Shown piece after piece: positions 33,454-41,084 of a stretch of 45,550 bases of DNA. Source of the DNA: Verrucomicrobiaceae bacterium (GTDB taxonomy: Bacteria > Verrucomicrobiota > Verrucomicrobiia > Verrucomicrobiales > Akkermansiaceae); the NCBI GenBank assembly GCA_027485615.1, contig JAIXQS010000162.1:1-45550 (forward strand), given 5' to 3'. The number at the start of each line of letters is the position of its first letter. Within the stretch, counting starts at the first letter, position 1. Below the pieces are notes generated by a model that was given only the letters and a program-made list of their open reading frames with translations, was not told the origin of the DNA and made no database searches. The translations under genes and the position numbers were made by a program.

Positions 33454-34509
33454 TCAAGGAGCGGCGGGACCGGTCGCGCCTTTCATGATGTCGTAGGTCT
33501 GCACCTTGCCGTCCCCGCCGGTGAACTCGATCACGATGCGTTCCGGTGTCACTTCCTTCATCCTGTAGGGCTTCTTGCCATCACCCAAGGGCAACGCAAA
33601 GGAGGTGTTTTCCTCGACCCTGAACTCCTGGCCGGAAAGGCCGAGGGCTTGGAGAGACAGGACAGCGGTGCGGTCGAAGCGGGCGTGCTTACGCTGGTCC
33701 GCAGTGCGGAACGAGGCGGGGATCTCATAAACGTCCCCTTTCTTGTTCGGCTTCTGATCCTCGACGCGGACGTAGGTGATTTCCTCCTCGGCCTGGATCG
33801 CCTCGTTCATCACCCTCCGCTTTTCGGAACCGAGCAGCTTGAACCTTCCCATGGCCGGCCCCTTTTCAAAGAAAATCCCGCCTGGGGGCACGGGGTTGGC
33901 CGCGCCGACCTTATTGCCCGCTTTGCCGTCGCCGTAAGTGAAAGTGAAGCTTCCGCCGGCCGCCTCGAAGCCGGGGCGCAGGACCCATTGCACCGACTCG
34001 TCGCCGATGTAAGTGAGCTTCGTGATGAGCGCCGGAAAGTCTTTCGTGTTGCTTGGATCCGTCTTGGCGGCGAATTCATCCTTGTTGGAGAAACCATCCT
34101 CGTCGGCATCGCGCAGCGGCGAATCCCCGAAGCCGGGGTCGATGCGGTATTCAAGCCACCAACTGTTCGGGATCGGCGGATGAATCGGCGCTCCATCGAT
34201 CGGATCCACAGGTTTTTTCTGATCGTTCTTGTTCACGAAAAGCGCGATACCGGTGAAAAGATCTACGGGACGCCCCTCATCCTCGACCTTTGTCCATTCC
34301 CGCTTGAGCTGAAATGAGGATTTCGTTTTGGCCACCATGCCGGCATTTTTCACGCCCGGATCACTCTCGGGAGGCTTGCCTTTGGGTACGCTGCCGAAAT
34401 CCAACTCTACGGAACCGAGCTTGCTCCAACCCGCGTAAGCCAGGCCGGTCGCCGCGAGGACGGCGGCTCCTACGGCCACCTTTTCGTAATTTTCTGAGAT
34501 CCAGGACAT
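33454..34509 (-). CDS. Pilus-associated membrane protein (Amuc_1099-like, PilP position)
   Basis: The 351-residue protein has one N-terminal membrane helix (about residues 11-29, VAVGAAVLAATGLAYAGW) and a large beta-rich outer part. An Asp-rich Ca-binding-like loop DADEDGFSNKDEFAAKTDPS lies near residues 135-155. The last 60 residues (PYRMKEVTPERIVIEFTGGD then GKVQTYDI) resemble the beta homology domain of PilP/GspC proteins, which contacts the secretin. It sits between the Amuc_1100-like gene (19 bp) and the secretin, exactly where pilP lies in pilMNOPQ operons and where Amuc_1099 lies in Akkermansia. The PilP equivalence is inferred from position and this terminal domain. Confidence 0.8.
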   Translation of the reverse strand: MSWISENYEKVAVGAAVLAATGLAYAGWSKLGSVELDFGSVPKGKPPESDPGVKNAGMVAKTKSSFQLKREWTKVEDEGRPVDLFTGIALFVNKNDQKKPVDPIDGAPIHPPIPNSWWLEYRIDPGFGDSPLRDADEDGFSNKDEFAAKTDPSNTKDFPALITKLTYIGDESVQWVLRPGFEAAGGSFTFTYGDGKAGNKVGAANPVPPGGIFFEKGPAMGRFKLLGSEKRRVMNEAIQAEEEITYVRVEDQKPNKKGDVYEIPASFRTADQRKHARFDRTAVLSLQALGLSGQEFRVEENTSFALPLGDGKKPYRMKEVTPERIVIEFTGGDGKVQTYDIMKGATGPAAP

Positions 34510-34528
34510 GATGGGGAATGATGCTTAA

Positions 34529-35566
34529 TCAGGGTTTGGGGAGTTCCTTGGATGGCAGGAACATGGCGATATCGAAGCGAACGAAAACGATGAGTTCCTC
34601 GTTCCCCAGCACTTGCGCAAGGATACGGGAAGTATCCAGCTCAGCGGCGGGCGGGGCGGGAACCTCGGGTTCGGCGGCCCCTGGCGCAGCATCTCCGGCG
34701 GGCGCAGCATCTCCGGCGGGCGCAGCATCTCCGGCGGGCGCAGCGGGTTCTTCCGCGACAGCGGGCTCTTCGAAAAACGCGTCTCCGAACGGGTTGGCGG
34801 GTGCGACAGTCGCTTCCTCGGCCACGCTAGTCTCAAATTCCGCATCCGAAACCTGAGGCGGGGTTTCGCGCTCATTCTGGATCCTCAGGGTGCGGATGAT
34901 GAAATAATGGGAATCCGTCGCGCCGAGCGAGTCCAGGAAATCCCTTGCCGACTGCTCGGAGCCTTTGAAAGTGACCTCGCAGGAAAAGAATCTCGCAACG
35001 TCATTCGGAGCCGGTTGGAAGTTGCCCCCCGTCTCCTCCGGAACGGCAACCCGGAACACCTTGAGCAAGGCGCTGGGGCGGGCCTCCGCCAAACCCAGGA
35101 GCGCCGCCTTCACGCCATCCATCTGATACAGGAGCGTGCCGGTCGCGTCGCCCTTGGCGAGCTGGGTGCGATACGACTCGAACCCGAGGAAGAAGTTTTC
35201 CGGCAGCGCGGTTTCACCGAAGGCCTTGGAAACCTGCTCGTTCGCCGTCAGCAGCCGATCCGTGAATGCTTGGGGGGTAATGTTTTCGGTCTTTTCTGGA
35301 CGGTATGCATCGAACAGTTTCGCCATGTCGCCAAGCGCCTCGCGGTGTTCGGTCAGCGCCTTGCTTTTACCGTCGCGGAGATCGGCCGTGGGATAGAGGG
35401 CGATGCTTTCGGCCGTGGTGACACCCAGGTAGGCATCGTCGAAACCGGCCTTGGCTTCCTCGTATTGGGTTCCCCATTTTGACGCGAGAAAAAACAGTAT
35501 GCCGCAAAGCAGGATGGTGATTCCTGCCAATCCGGAAACGAACGGGTTGCTCTTGATCCAATTCAT
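34529..35566 (-). CDS. Amuc_1100-like pilus protein (PilO position)
   Basis: The 345-residue protein has an N-terminal membrane helix (about 8-30), a coiled-coil-like segment (35-110) and an alpha/beta part. It resembles Akkermansia Amuc_1100 at several places: a membrane-anchored start MNWIKSNPF, a Pro-Thr-x-Ala-Phe-type segment (TPQAFTDRLL), LLKVFRVAVPEETGG, a GSEQSARDFLDSLGA segment, and IIRTLRIQNERETPP before an Ala/Pro-rich linker and a final beta strand (EELIVFVRFDIAMFLPS). Amuc_1100 is known as an abundant outer-envelope protein that acts on host TLR2. In operon order it takes the PilO place. The linker contains a perfect 18-bp tandem repeat. Host activity cannot be inferred for this organism. 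Confidence 0.85.
   Translation of the reverse strand: MNWIKSNPFVSGLAGITILLCGILFFLASKWGTQYEEAKAGFDDAYLGVTTAESIALYPTADLRDGKSKALTEHREALGDMAKLFDAYRPEKTENITPQAFTDRLLTANEQVSKAFGETALPENFFLGFESYRTQLAKGDATGTLLYQMDGVKAALLGLAEARPSALLKVFRVAVPEETGGNFQPAPNDVARFFSCEVTFKGSEQSARDFLDSLGATDSHYFIIRTLRIQNERETPPQVSDAEFETSVAEEATVAPANPFGDAFFEEPAVAEEPAAPAGDAAPAGDAAPAGDAAPGAAEPEVPAPPAAELDTSRILAQVLGNEELIVFVRFDIAMFLPSKELPKP
34683..34744 (-). repeat. 18-bp tandem repeat in the Amuc_1100-like gene
   Basis: Three perfect 18-bp copies (34683-34700, 34701-34718, 34719-34736) and a partial fourth encode repeated APAGDA in the flexible linker of the Amuc_1100-like protein. The unit keeps the reading frame, so copy number can change without breaking the gene. 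Confidence 0.93.
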
Positions 35567-35594
35567 AGAAGTCTTTTTTGGGAAAGTGTTCCGC

Positions 35595-37448
35595 TTACCT
35601 TACAGCGACCGGACGGGCGAGAGGCAGGATGATTTCGAAGGGAAAAGCCAAATCGCCCTCGTTGTCGGCGCTGCTGGACAGCTTGATGATGATCTGTTCG
35701 TCGCTTAGCGGCACATCCTTGCCGTCCGGCGTTTTTGCGGTGAAGCGGAATGCGGTGGAATTCTCACGGAGGCGCTTGAGGCGATCGGAAACGATATTCT
35801 GGGTTTGGGCATTTTCCCGCCAGAAGCCCTTGATCAGGATCGCGTTGGCCGCGGGGGCAGCCTGGGGTTGCTTCGGCCTGTTGTTCGGCTGACTGCCCGC
35901 CGGTGGCGCGGCCGGTTCGGAAACCGAGCTGCCATTGCCTTGGCCTCCCGCAAAATCGGGTTTCACAACGGGCCGCGCACCAGTTTTGGGAACACCGGCC
36001 GCCTGCTGGGCGAGAGGGTTATAATCGTACAACGGGCTCATTTCAGTGAGCCACAGGGAATCGCTGGCGAATGCGCCGTTCAGTTCCTCGATCAGGTCGA
36101 ACCAGAACGCGTGGTCAGTCTCAATATTTGTGTATGAGTTGGCAACGCGTTCCAAGTCCTCCTCCACTTTTAGCAGCTTGCGGATCTGGAATTCGACGGG
36201 AGCGAGAGTATCGCGCGTATCCGACATGGTGATCTGCCTGTCCTCCGCCCTGCCTTTTGCGACGAATTGGAAGGCGGCCCATGCCGAGAAACCGACCAGC
36301 AGGAGCGCGGCGGCCGCGATCAGGAACGGCTTGCGTTTCGACTCGGCACGGGCGAGTTCGACGGCGGATGGGACAAGATCGATGTTGATCGTCGATTTGC
36401 CGATCCCGCGCAGACCCAGTCCCACCAGTTCGCCCATGGTATGGGCTTCACGACTGACGGTGTCGACATTCACTCCCCTGCCTATGGCGATTTGGCCAAG
36501 CGGGTTGAAAAACTCGACGGGGATGCCAAGCTTCTCCTGGAAAAATTCGAGCGTGTAAGGCAGGTTGGCGCCCCCACCGGCAAGGAGGACTTTCCTGGGC
36601 GTGTTACCGGCGTGCTGGCTGCGGTAATAGTTCGTAGTACGGGCGATTTCAGCCGGAAGCCGGGTCAGTGCATTGCGGATGACCATCGCGAGCGCCGCGA
36701 GGGACTCGTCCATCGTTTCGGTGTGTCCACCGCCAAGCGCCACAAGCCCGTTGGTGATCTTTTGGTGCTCCGCCTCAGGGAAAGTGATGTTGTATTCCTT
36801 GGCGATCGCCGCGCTGACCGAGGCACCGCCTATCGCAACGCTACGGGTGAAAAAGCGCTTGCCCTCGATGTAGAGCAGGTTGCTGGTTTTCGCGCCAATA
36901 TCGATGAGCAGGGTGGGTTCGTCCGGAGCCCCGTATGCGTAGCGGTATGCGTTGTATAGGGCCATCGGAGCGACATCCACCTCCAGGGTGGACAGCCCGG
37001 ATTCCCTCACCGTGTCGTTGATCTCATCCAGCGCATCCTCCTTGATGGCAACGATGACCACCTCCTTTTCATCCCCGCCCTCGAGCATCTCATAGTCCCA
37101 GACAACCTCGTTGATCGGGAACGGAACGTGCTGTTGAGCCTCGAAAGTTACGATCTGCTCGATGTTGTCATCCTGCAGAGGCGGCAGTTTGACGAAACGG
37201 GTGAAGACGGATTGACCAGCGATCGCATAGCGCACCTTGGACTTGGATACGTTCAGCTTTTCCACAAGCTCTTCCAGCGCGACCCGTATCTGAGCCTCCC
37301 TCGAAGCCTCGAAGGCGGGATCGGCTATGATGGTGTCCGTCTCAAACCCTTTCAGGATAAAGCCGCCGCCCTTCGACGCTTCGAAGACGGCCATGGAAAT
37401 GCGTTGGGAGCCAAGGTTTAGGGCTACGGTAATCTGGGTATCAGCCAT
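35595..37448 (-). CDS. pilM: PilM-PilN fusion (Amuc_1101-like)
   Basis: The first 350 residues are a PilM actin-like ATPase domain: ALNLGSQRISMAVFE (phosphate 1 loop), FVKLPPLQDDNIEQIVTFEA then QQHVPFPINEVVWDYE, LLIDIGAKTSNLLYIEG (phosphate 2) and KVLLAGGGANLPYTLEFF (adenosine motif). A membrane helix follows at about 370-396 (FLIAAAALLLVGFSAWAAFQ), then a coiled coil and a periplasmic alpha/beta domain (residues 415-617) like PilN, broken by a Pro/Gln-rich linker. At 617 residues it is much longer than PilM alone (about 350), as in Akkermansia Amuc_1101. PilM and PilN interact through the short PilN N-terminus in classic systems; here they are one chain. It lies 28 bp before the Amuc_1100-like gene. 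Confidence 0.92.
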   Translation of the reverse strand: MADTQITVALNLGSQRISMAVFEASKGGGFILKGFETDTIIADPAFEASREAQIRVALEELVEKLNVSKSKVRYAIAGQSVFTRFVKLPPLQDDNIEQIVTFEAQQHVPFPINEVVWDYEMLEGGDEKEVVIVAIKEDALDEINDTVRESGLSTLEVDVAPMALYNAYRYAYGAPDEPTLLIDIGAKTSNLLYIEGKRFFTRSVAIGGASVSAAIAKEYNITFPEAEHQKITNGLVALGGGHTETMDESLAALAMVIRNALTRLPAEIARTTNYYRSQHAGNTPRKVLLAGGGANLPYTLEFFQEKLGIPVEFFNPLGQIAIGRGVNVDTVSREAHTMGELVGLGLRGIGKSTINIDLVPSAVELARAESKRKPFLIAAAALLLVGFSAWAAFQFVAKGRAEDRQITMSDTRDTLAPVEFQIRKLLKVEEDLERVANSYTNIETDHAFWFDLIEELNGAFASDSLWLTEMSPLYDYNPLAQQAAGVPKTGARPVVKPDFAGGQGNGSSVSEPAAPPAGSQPNNRPKQPQAAPAANAILIKGFWRENAQTQNIVSDRLKRLRENSTAFRFTAKTPDGKDVPLSDEQIIIKLSSSADNEGDLAFPFEIILPLARPVAVR

Positions 37449-37511
37449 GGTGATGATGCGATCAGTGAAACTTGTGTGATGTCAAACAGCGGGCGGAGCA
37501 AACCGGGCGGA

Positions 37512-38135
37512 TCAGTATTTCTCCTTGGAAATTTCCGCGTATCGATCCCACCACATGTGCGCAAAGGCGGATTCGCTCTTGTCGAGCAGGGGAACAGTCT
37601 CGCTGCGGGAAATCTTGTCTGAGGCGGAATTCCACCAGTCGACTTTGAGATTGCTGGTTTCTGCGGCGACTTTGACGCCATTCACGAGGACTTCGTAGCC
37701 GACCGCGTAGACCAGGCTCTTTCCGGCACGATCCCCACCGGTGAGGCGACGGACGGACGAAGGCGAGAGATAAACGGAGCTGAAAACATCCTCCCCGAGC
37801 GGGATGTTGACGTGGGTGATGTCTTTCGTGAGCAGCAGGTAGGTTCCTTGCTTGTCGGGATTCTCGACGGCGACATACCATTTCACAAGGATGCGGTCCG
37901 CGGTCTTGGAGCGCGGTGAGGGTGACATGTCCACCTTGATTTTGGCTTCGATTTCAAGCCATTCCTTCGGTTTGAAACCGTTTTTCGATCCACCGAGATC
38001 CGGTGAGACGATGTCTTCGAAATCGGGCTTCTCACCCTCCACCTTGTAGGATTGGGCATTCGCCACAGGATGAGAAAGAATGCCAATCACGGCGCAAGAA
38101 ATAGCTCTCAGGAGATTGTTTCGTATCATACGCAT
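37512..38135 (-). CDS. Exported protein of the pilus operon (Amuc_1102-like)
   Basis: The 207-residue protein has a signal peptide (about 1-27, VANA/QS) and a beta-rich body with VSPDLGGSKNGFKPKEWLEI, EAKIKVDM and DRILVKWYVAVENPDKQGTY, ending in ESAFAHMWWDRYAEISKEKY. It opens the operon, 63 bp before the PilM-PilN gene. The place, size and general layout agree with Akkermansia Amuc_1102, an exported protein of unknown function. An alternative ATG at 38129 would remove two residues. The upstream region to aroD (157 bp) should hold divergent promoters. No enzymatic motif is visible. Confidence 0.78.
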   Translation of the reverse strand: MRMIRNNLLRAISCAVIGILSHPVANAQSYKVEGEKPDFEDIVSPDLGGSKNGFKPKEWLEIEAKIKVDMSPSPRSKTADRILVKWYVAVENPDKQGTYLLLTKDITHVNIPLGEDVFSSVYLSPSSVRRLTGGDRAGKSLVYAVGYEVLVNGVKVAAETSNLKVDWWNSASDKISRSETVPLLDKSESAFAHMWWDRYAEISKEKY

Positions 38136-38292
38136 ATGCTTCGGGTTTCAAAGGAAATTAGGGAACAGGACGGCGGGTTGACCAGATAAAAGGACAGGCG
38201 GGCGCAACTTTTTCTCAGGCATCGGTGTTGTTTCATACCCGAATCCCCACAAGCCATTGACGAATGGTTCTCGCGGTGGCTTCACTGTGCGC

Positions 38293-39006
38293 ATGCCGCG
38301 TCCGCATTTCACCTTTCCGGGATCATGCCCACTAGTCGTCGGAAGCATCGGTGATGCCGCCGCGCTCGCGGAAGCTACGCCCGGATCGCTGGCCGGACAA
38401 TGCGATCTTGCGGAGATTCGGCTGGATCTTTTCCATGCCGGGTTTCTCAAGAAGGGAAACGACCTCTGGCGGCATCTACTCCCCTTCCCGCTCCTTTTCA
38501 CGGCGCGCTGCCATGCGGAAGGTTCCCCTTTTGACCTCGATCTTTCCATCCGCACATCGTTGCTTCGCGCCGCGCTGCCGGACGCCTGCATGATCGACAT
38601 CGAGGCGATTTCCGCCCCTTCTATGGAAGGACTCATTTCCGAAATCACCGCGCAGGGAATCCCATGGATCGCCTCATACCACGATTTCAAGAAACTTCCA
38701 TCCGAGCAGGAGCTGGTAACCCGCGCCGAGACCGCGAAGAAAGCAGGTGCAGCTGCATTCAAGGCCGCCGCATACCTCCGCACACCGGATGAGGTCGCCG
38801 CACTCGCAAGGTTCCAGATGAGCGACCAAGGCATCCCGCTGTCGACCATGGGAATGGGCGGGCTGGCTCCCGTTTCACGCCTGCTTTGCGCCCAGGCTGG
38901 AAGCGTATTGAACTACGGATTCGTGGGTGAAAATGCCACTGCGCCCGGCCAATGGTCGGCCAAGCGGCTCAAGGAATGCATCCAATCCCTCACACCCATC
39001 AGCTAG
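38293..39006 (+). CDS. aroD: Type I 3-dehydroquinate dehydratase
   Basis: This enzyme forms 3-dehydroshikimate in the shikimate pathway through a Schiff base. From ATG 38293 (MPRPHFTFPG) the protein has 237 residues. The type I signature is present: EIRLDLF near residue 40, catalytic H130 in IASYHDFKKLP and the Schiff-base lysine K157 in AAFKAAAYL. The C-terminal MGMGGLAPVSRLLCA and GSVLNYGFVGENATAPGQW complete the barrel. An in-frame TTG upstream (38257) is less likely because the N-terminus would exceed the family's. Its stop is 4 bp before the aroE start, so the two are co-transcribed. Confidence 0.95.
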   Translation: MPRPHFTFPGSCPLVVGSIGDAAALAEATPGSLAGQCDLAEIRLDLFHAGFLKKGNDLWRHLLPFPLLFTARCHAEGSPFDLDLSIRTSLLRAALPDACMIDIEAISAPSMEGLISEITAQGIPWIASYHDFKKLPSEQELVTRAETAKKAGAAAFKAAAYLRTPDEVAALARFQMSDQGIPLSTMGMGGLAPVSRLLCAQAGSVLNYGFVGENATAPGQWSAKRLKECIQSLTPIS

Positions 39007-39010
39007 CCCC

Positions 39011-39898
39011 ATGCATACGTTCCACACCCTGGAAACACTCCCGCAGGCCGCGAGCGGCACGAAGCCCGCACGCCTTGCCGTACTGGGTCAACCGGTTTCC
39101 CACTCAGCCTCGCCACAGCTCCACCAGCCCGCCCTTGACGCCCTCGGCATAAACGCGACCTACATCCGGCTGGAGATCGATCCAGGGAGACTGCGCGAAG
39201 CGTTTGCGATGATGGCGGAGCTGGGTTTCATCGGCTGCAACGTGACGGTTCCCCATAAGCTCGAGGCGATGGATTGCTGTACCGAAATCACCGCCCAGGC
39301 ACGGCTTCTCGGCGCGGTCAATACGGTGCGATTCAAGGACGGCGCGATCATCGGTTACAACACCGACGGGCCGGGATTCAGGGCGGCGATTTCCGATTCG
39401 TTCGGGCTAGTCCTCGGAAAATCAAAAACCGTGATCCTGGGAGCGGGTGGGGGAGCCGGACAGGCTATCGCGACGCAGTGTGCGCTCGAAAAGCCTGCGG
39501 AACTCACCTTGGTAAACAGGGATTTGGCAAAGGCCGTGTCTCTGGCGAAAAGGCTGCGCGACGTCTCACCTAGCACCGAAATCCGCACCTTTGGTTTCAT
39601 GGATGCTGACCTCCGGGATCATTGCCAACGCGCCGATCTGATTGTCCAGACCACCTCGCTCGGGCTGAAAAACACCGACGGCCAAGTGATCCCCGACAGC
39701 TATTTTGCCGCAGATTCCCGCGCCTACGACACGATCTACCAACCGCCCGAAACCCCGTTTCTCCAAGCCGCCAAGCGCGCCGGTTGCAAGACTGACAACG
39801 GCTTGAGCCTGCTCATCCACCAGGGAGCCATAGCCTTCCAGCACTGGTTTCCGGAGACGGAACCGCTCCCCTACATGAGGAGAGCAATGAAACGTTGA
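39011..39898 (+). CDS. aroE: Shikimate dehydrogenase
   Basis: AroE reduces 3-dehydroshikimate to shikimate with NADPH, the step after AroD. From ATG 39011 the protein has 295 residues. Substrate-binding and catalytic motifs are LGQPVSHSASPQLHQPAL (SxS), catalytic K83 in NVTVPHKLEAMD and D119 in IIGYNTDGPGF; the nucleotide-binding loop is ILGAGGGAGQAIATQ. The motif NGLSLLIHQGAIAFQHW near the C-terminus is also standard. The N-terminal 18 residues before the domain are extra. An in-frame start at 38927 lies within aroD and is rejected. aroD and aroE are separate but nearly touching, whereas in Chlamydiae they are fused. Confidence 0.96.
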   Translation: MHTFHTLETLPQAASGTKPARLAVLGQPVSHSASPQLHQPALDALGINATYIRLEIDPGRLREAFAMMAELGFIGCNVTVPHKLEAMDCCTEITAQARLLGAVNTVRFKDGAIIGYNTDGPGFRAAISDSFGLVLGKSKTVILGAGGGAGQAIATQCALEKPAELTLVNRDLAKAVSLAKRLRDVSPSTEIRTFGFMDADLRDHCQRADLIVQTTSLGLKNTDGQVIPDSYFAADSRAYDTIYQPPETPFLQAAKRAGCKTDNGLSLLIHQGAIAFQHWFPETEPLPYMRRAMKR

Positions 39899-39915
39899 GC
39901 GGTTTCCGCCGCGGC

Positions 39916-41079
39916 TCAATCGGTGGTGAAAAGGTCGTCTTTCAGCTTTTTCAGATCGAAGCCCGGATCATCGGCACCGATCCAGTGGCAAGCCATCACC
40001 TTTTCCAGTTCGAAGCTCCTGGCGCCGGCGAACACACCCCGTTTGATACGGACTCGCACCCTTACCAGATTCTCGGGTTCCATGGGCAATAGCTCCCCCC
40101 CGAAAATCGACTTTCCGGACTGCTTCGACTCGAATGCCGCTTCCAGCAACAATCCCTCTTCGCTGTAACGGTTTACCACGAACTCGGGCGATTCCACGCC
40201 GAACTCGGCGGGTTTGCCAAACACGGGCGATAACAATATGAACCGTAGGCGCGAACTGTCATCTTCCGCCTTGTCCCTGGCCGTCACCTTTCTAGCCAGC
40301 AACCGGAACTCAACTTCCTCCGGCCCCTCCCCCGCCAGAAAAAGCGGCCATGAGTAATCGCCGTATCGGATGAAATGTTCCCAGTCGAGTTTCCAAATCG
40401 ACCCGTTCCTGCGGAAAACCGCATCAATTTCCTGCCCCTTTCCATCATTCCAACGGGTCTCGATCATCCACTCTTCACCCACTTTGATCGGCTGCTGGCT
40501 CGTTCTTCTGAGATCGGCAACCTCCAGGCTCGGAAAGGGATTGTTCTTGTAGAACCGGGCCATAATACCGGCCGTTTCGATGGGATCTGCCACAAACTGG
40601 TTGCGAATCTCGGGGGTGCCTCCGGTCAGGAAACCAATTAGCGCCCTGTGGCAGTCGGGCATCGCCCGGCTGAGAAGAGCGATGCGCTCGTCCGCCATCG
40701 AGCCTTCGGCAAAGTTTACGGCGTCATTTTCAGAGGCCGCATATGCACCCGACTTATGGCGCATGTCGTAATTCCGTTTCCATACCAACAGGGACATGAG
40801 AACCGCCCAACAGACGATGAGTTTCAGCGTGCCGCCATTTTTTCGTTTCTTCCGTACGGCCCTATGGCCGCTCCCGGTTAATGACTCACCCGTCCTGTCG
40901 AACACGGACATGTCCCTCTCACGACCTGTCATGCGATTCTCATGCACGGGCCAAATGCCAGTGGCCGCCTTGAGACCGCATTCCGTGCATGACCTGTCCT
41001 CCTCCACCCCGATATCGGACTGGAAGACGGAGCCGCAGCGACCGCAGTGATACCATCCTTTGTTCATCGGGCTGTTCAT
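39916..41079 (-). CDS. Unknown membrane protein with N-terminal zinc ribbon
   Basis: I do not recognise the family. The 387-residue protein starts with a probable zinc ribbon, CGRCGSVFQSD and RSCTECG (two CxxC pairs, residues 12-35). A basic linker, one membrane helix (about 86-102, LKLIVCWAVLMSLLVWKR) and a C-terminal domain of about 280 residues follow. The domain is mixed alpha/beta with several Trp-rich strands (EEWMIETRWNDGKGQE, SIWKLDWEHFIRYGDYSWPL, FELEKVMACHWIGADDPGFD). It begins 5 bp after the larger membrane protein upstream, so the two are one operon. Its end is convergent with aroE. A cytoplasmic zinc ribbon and outside domain suggest a membrane sensor or assembly factor, but nothing decides this. 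Confidence 0.72.
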   Translation of the reverse strand: MNSPMNKGWYHCGRCGSVFQSDIGVEEDRSCTECGLKAATGIWPVHENRMTGRERDMSVFDRTGESLTGSGHRAVRKKRKNGGTLKLIVCWAVLMSLLVWKRNYDMRHKSGAYAASENDAVNFAEGSMADERIALLSRAMPDCHRALIGFLTGGTPEIRNQFVADPIETAGIMARFYKNNPFPSLEVADLRRTSQQPIKVGEEWMIETRWNDGKGQEIDAVFRRNGSIWKLDWEHFIRYGDYSWPLFLAGEGPEEVEFRLLARKVTARDKAEDDSSRLRFILLSPVFGKPAEFGVESPEFVVNRYSEEGLLLEAAFESKQSGKSIFGGELLPMEPENLVRVRVRIKRGVFAGARSFELEKVMACHWIGADDPGFDLKKLKDDLFTTD

Positions 41080-41084
41080 TTGGT

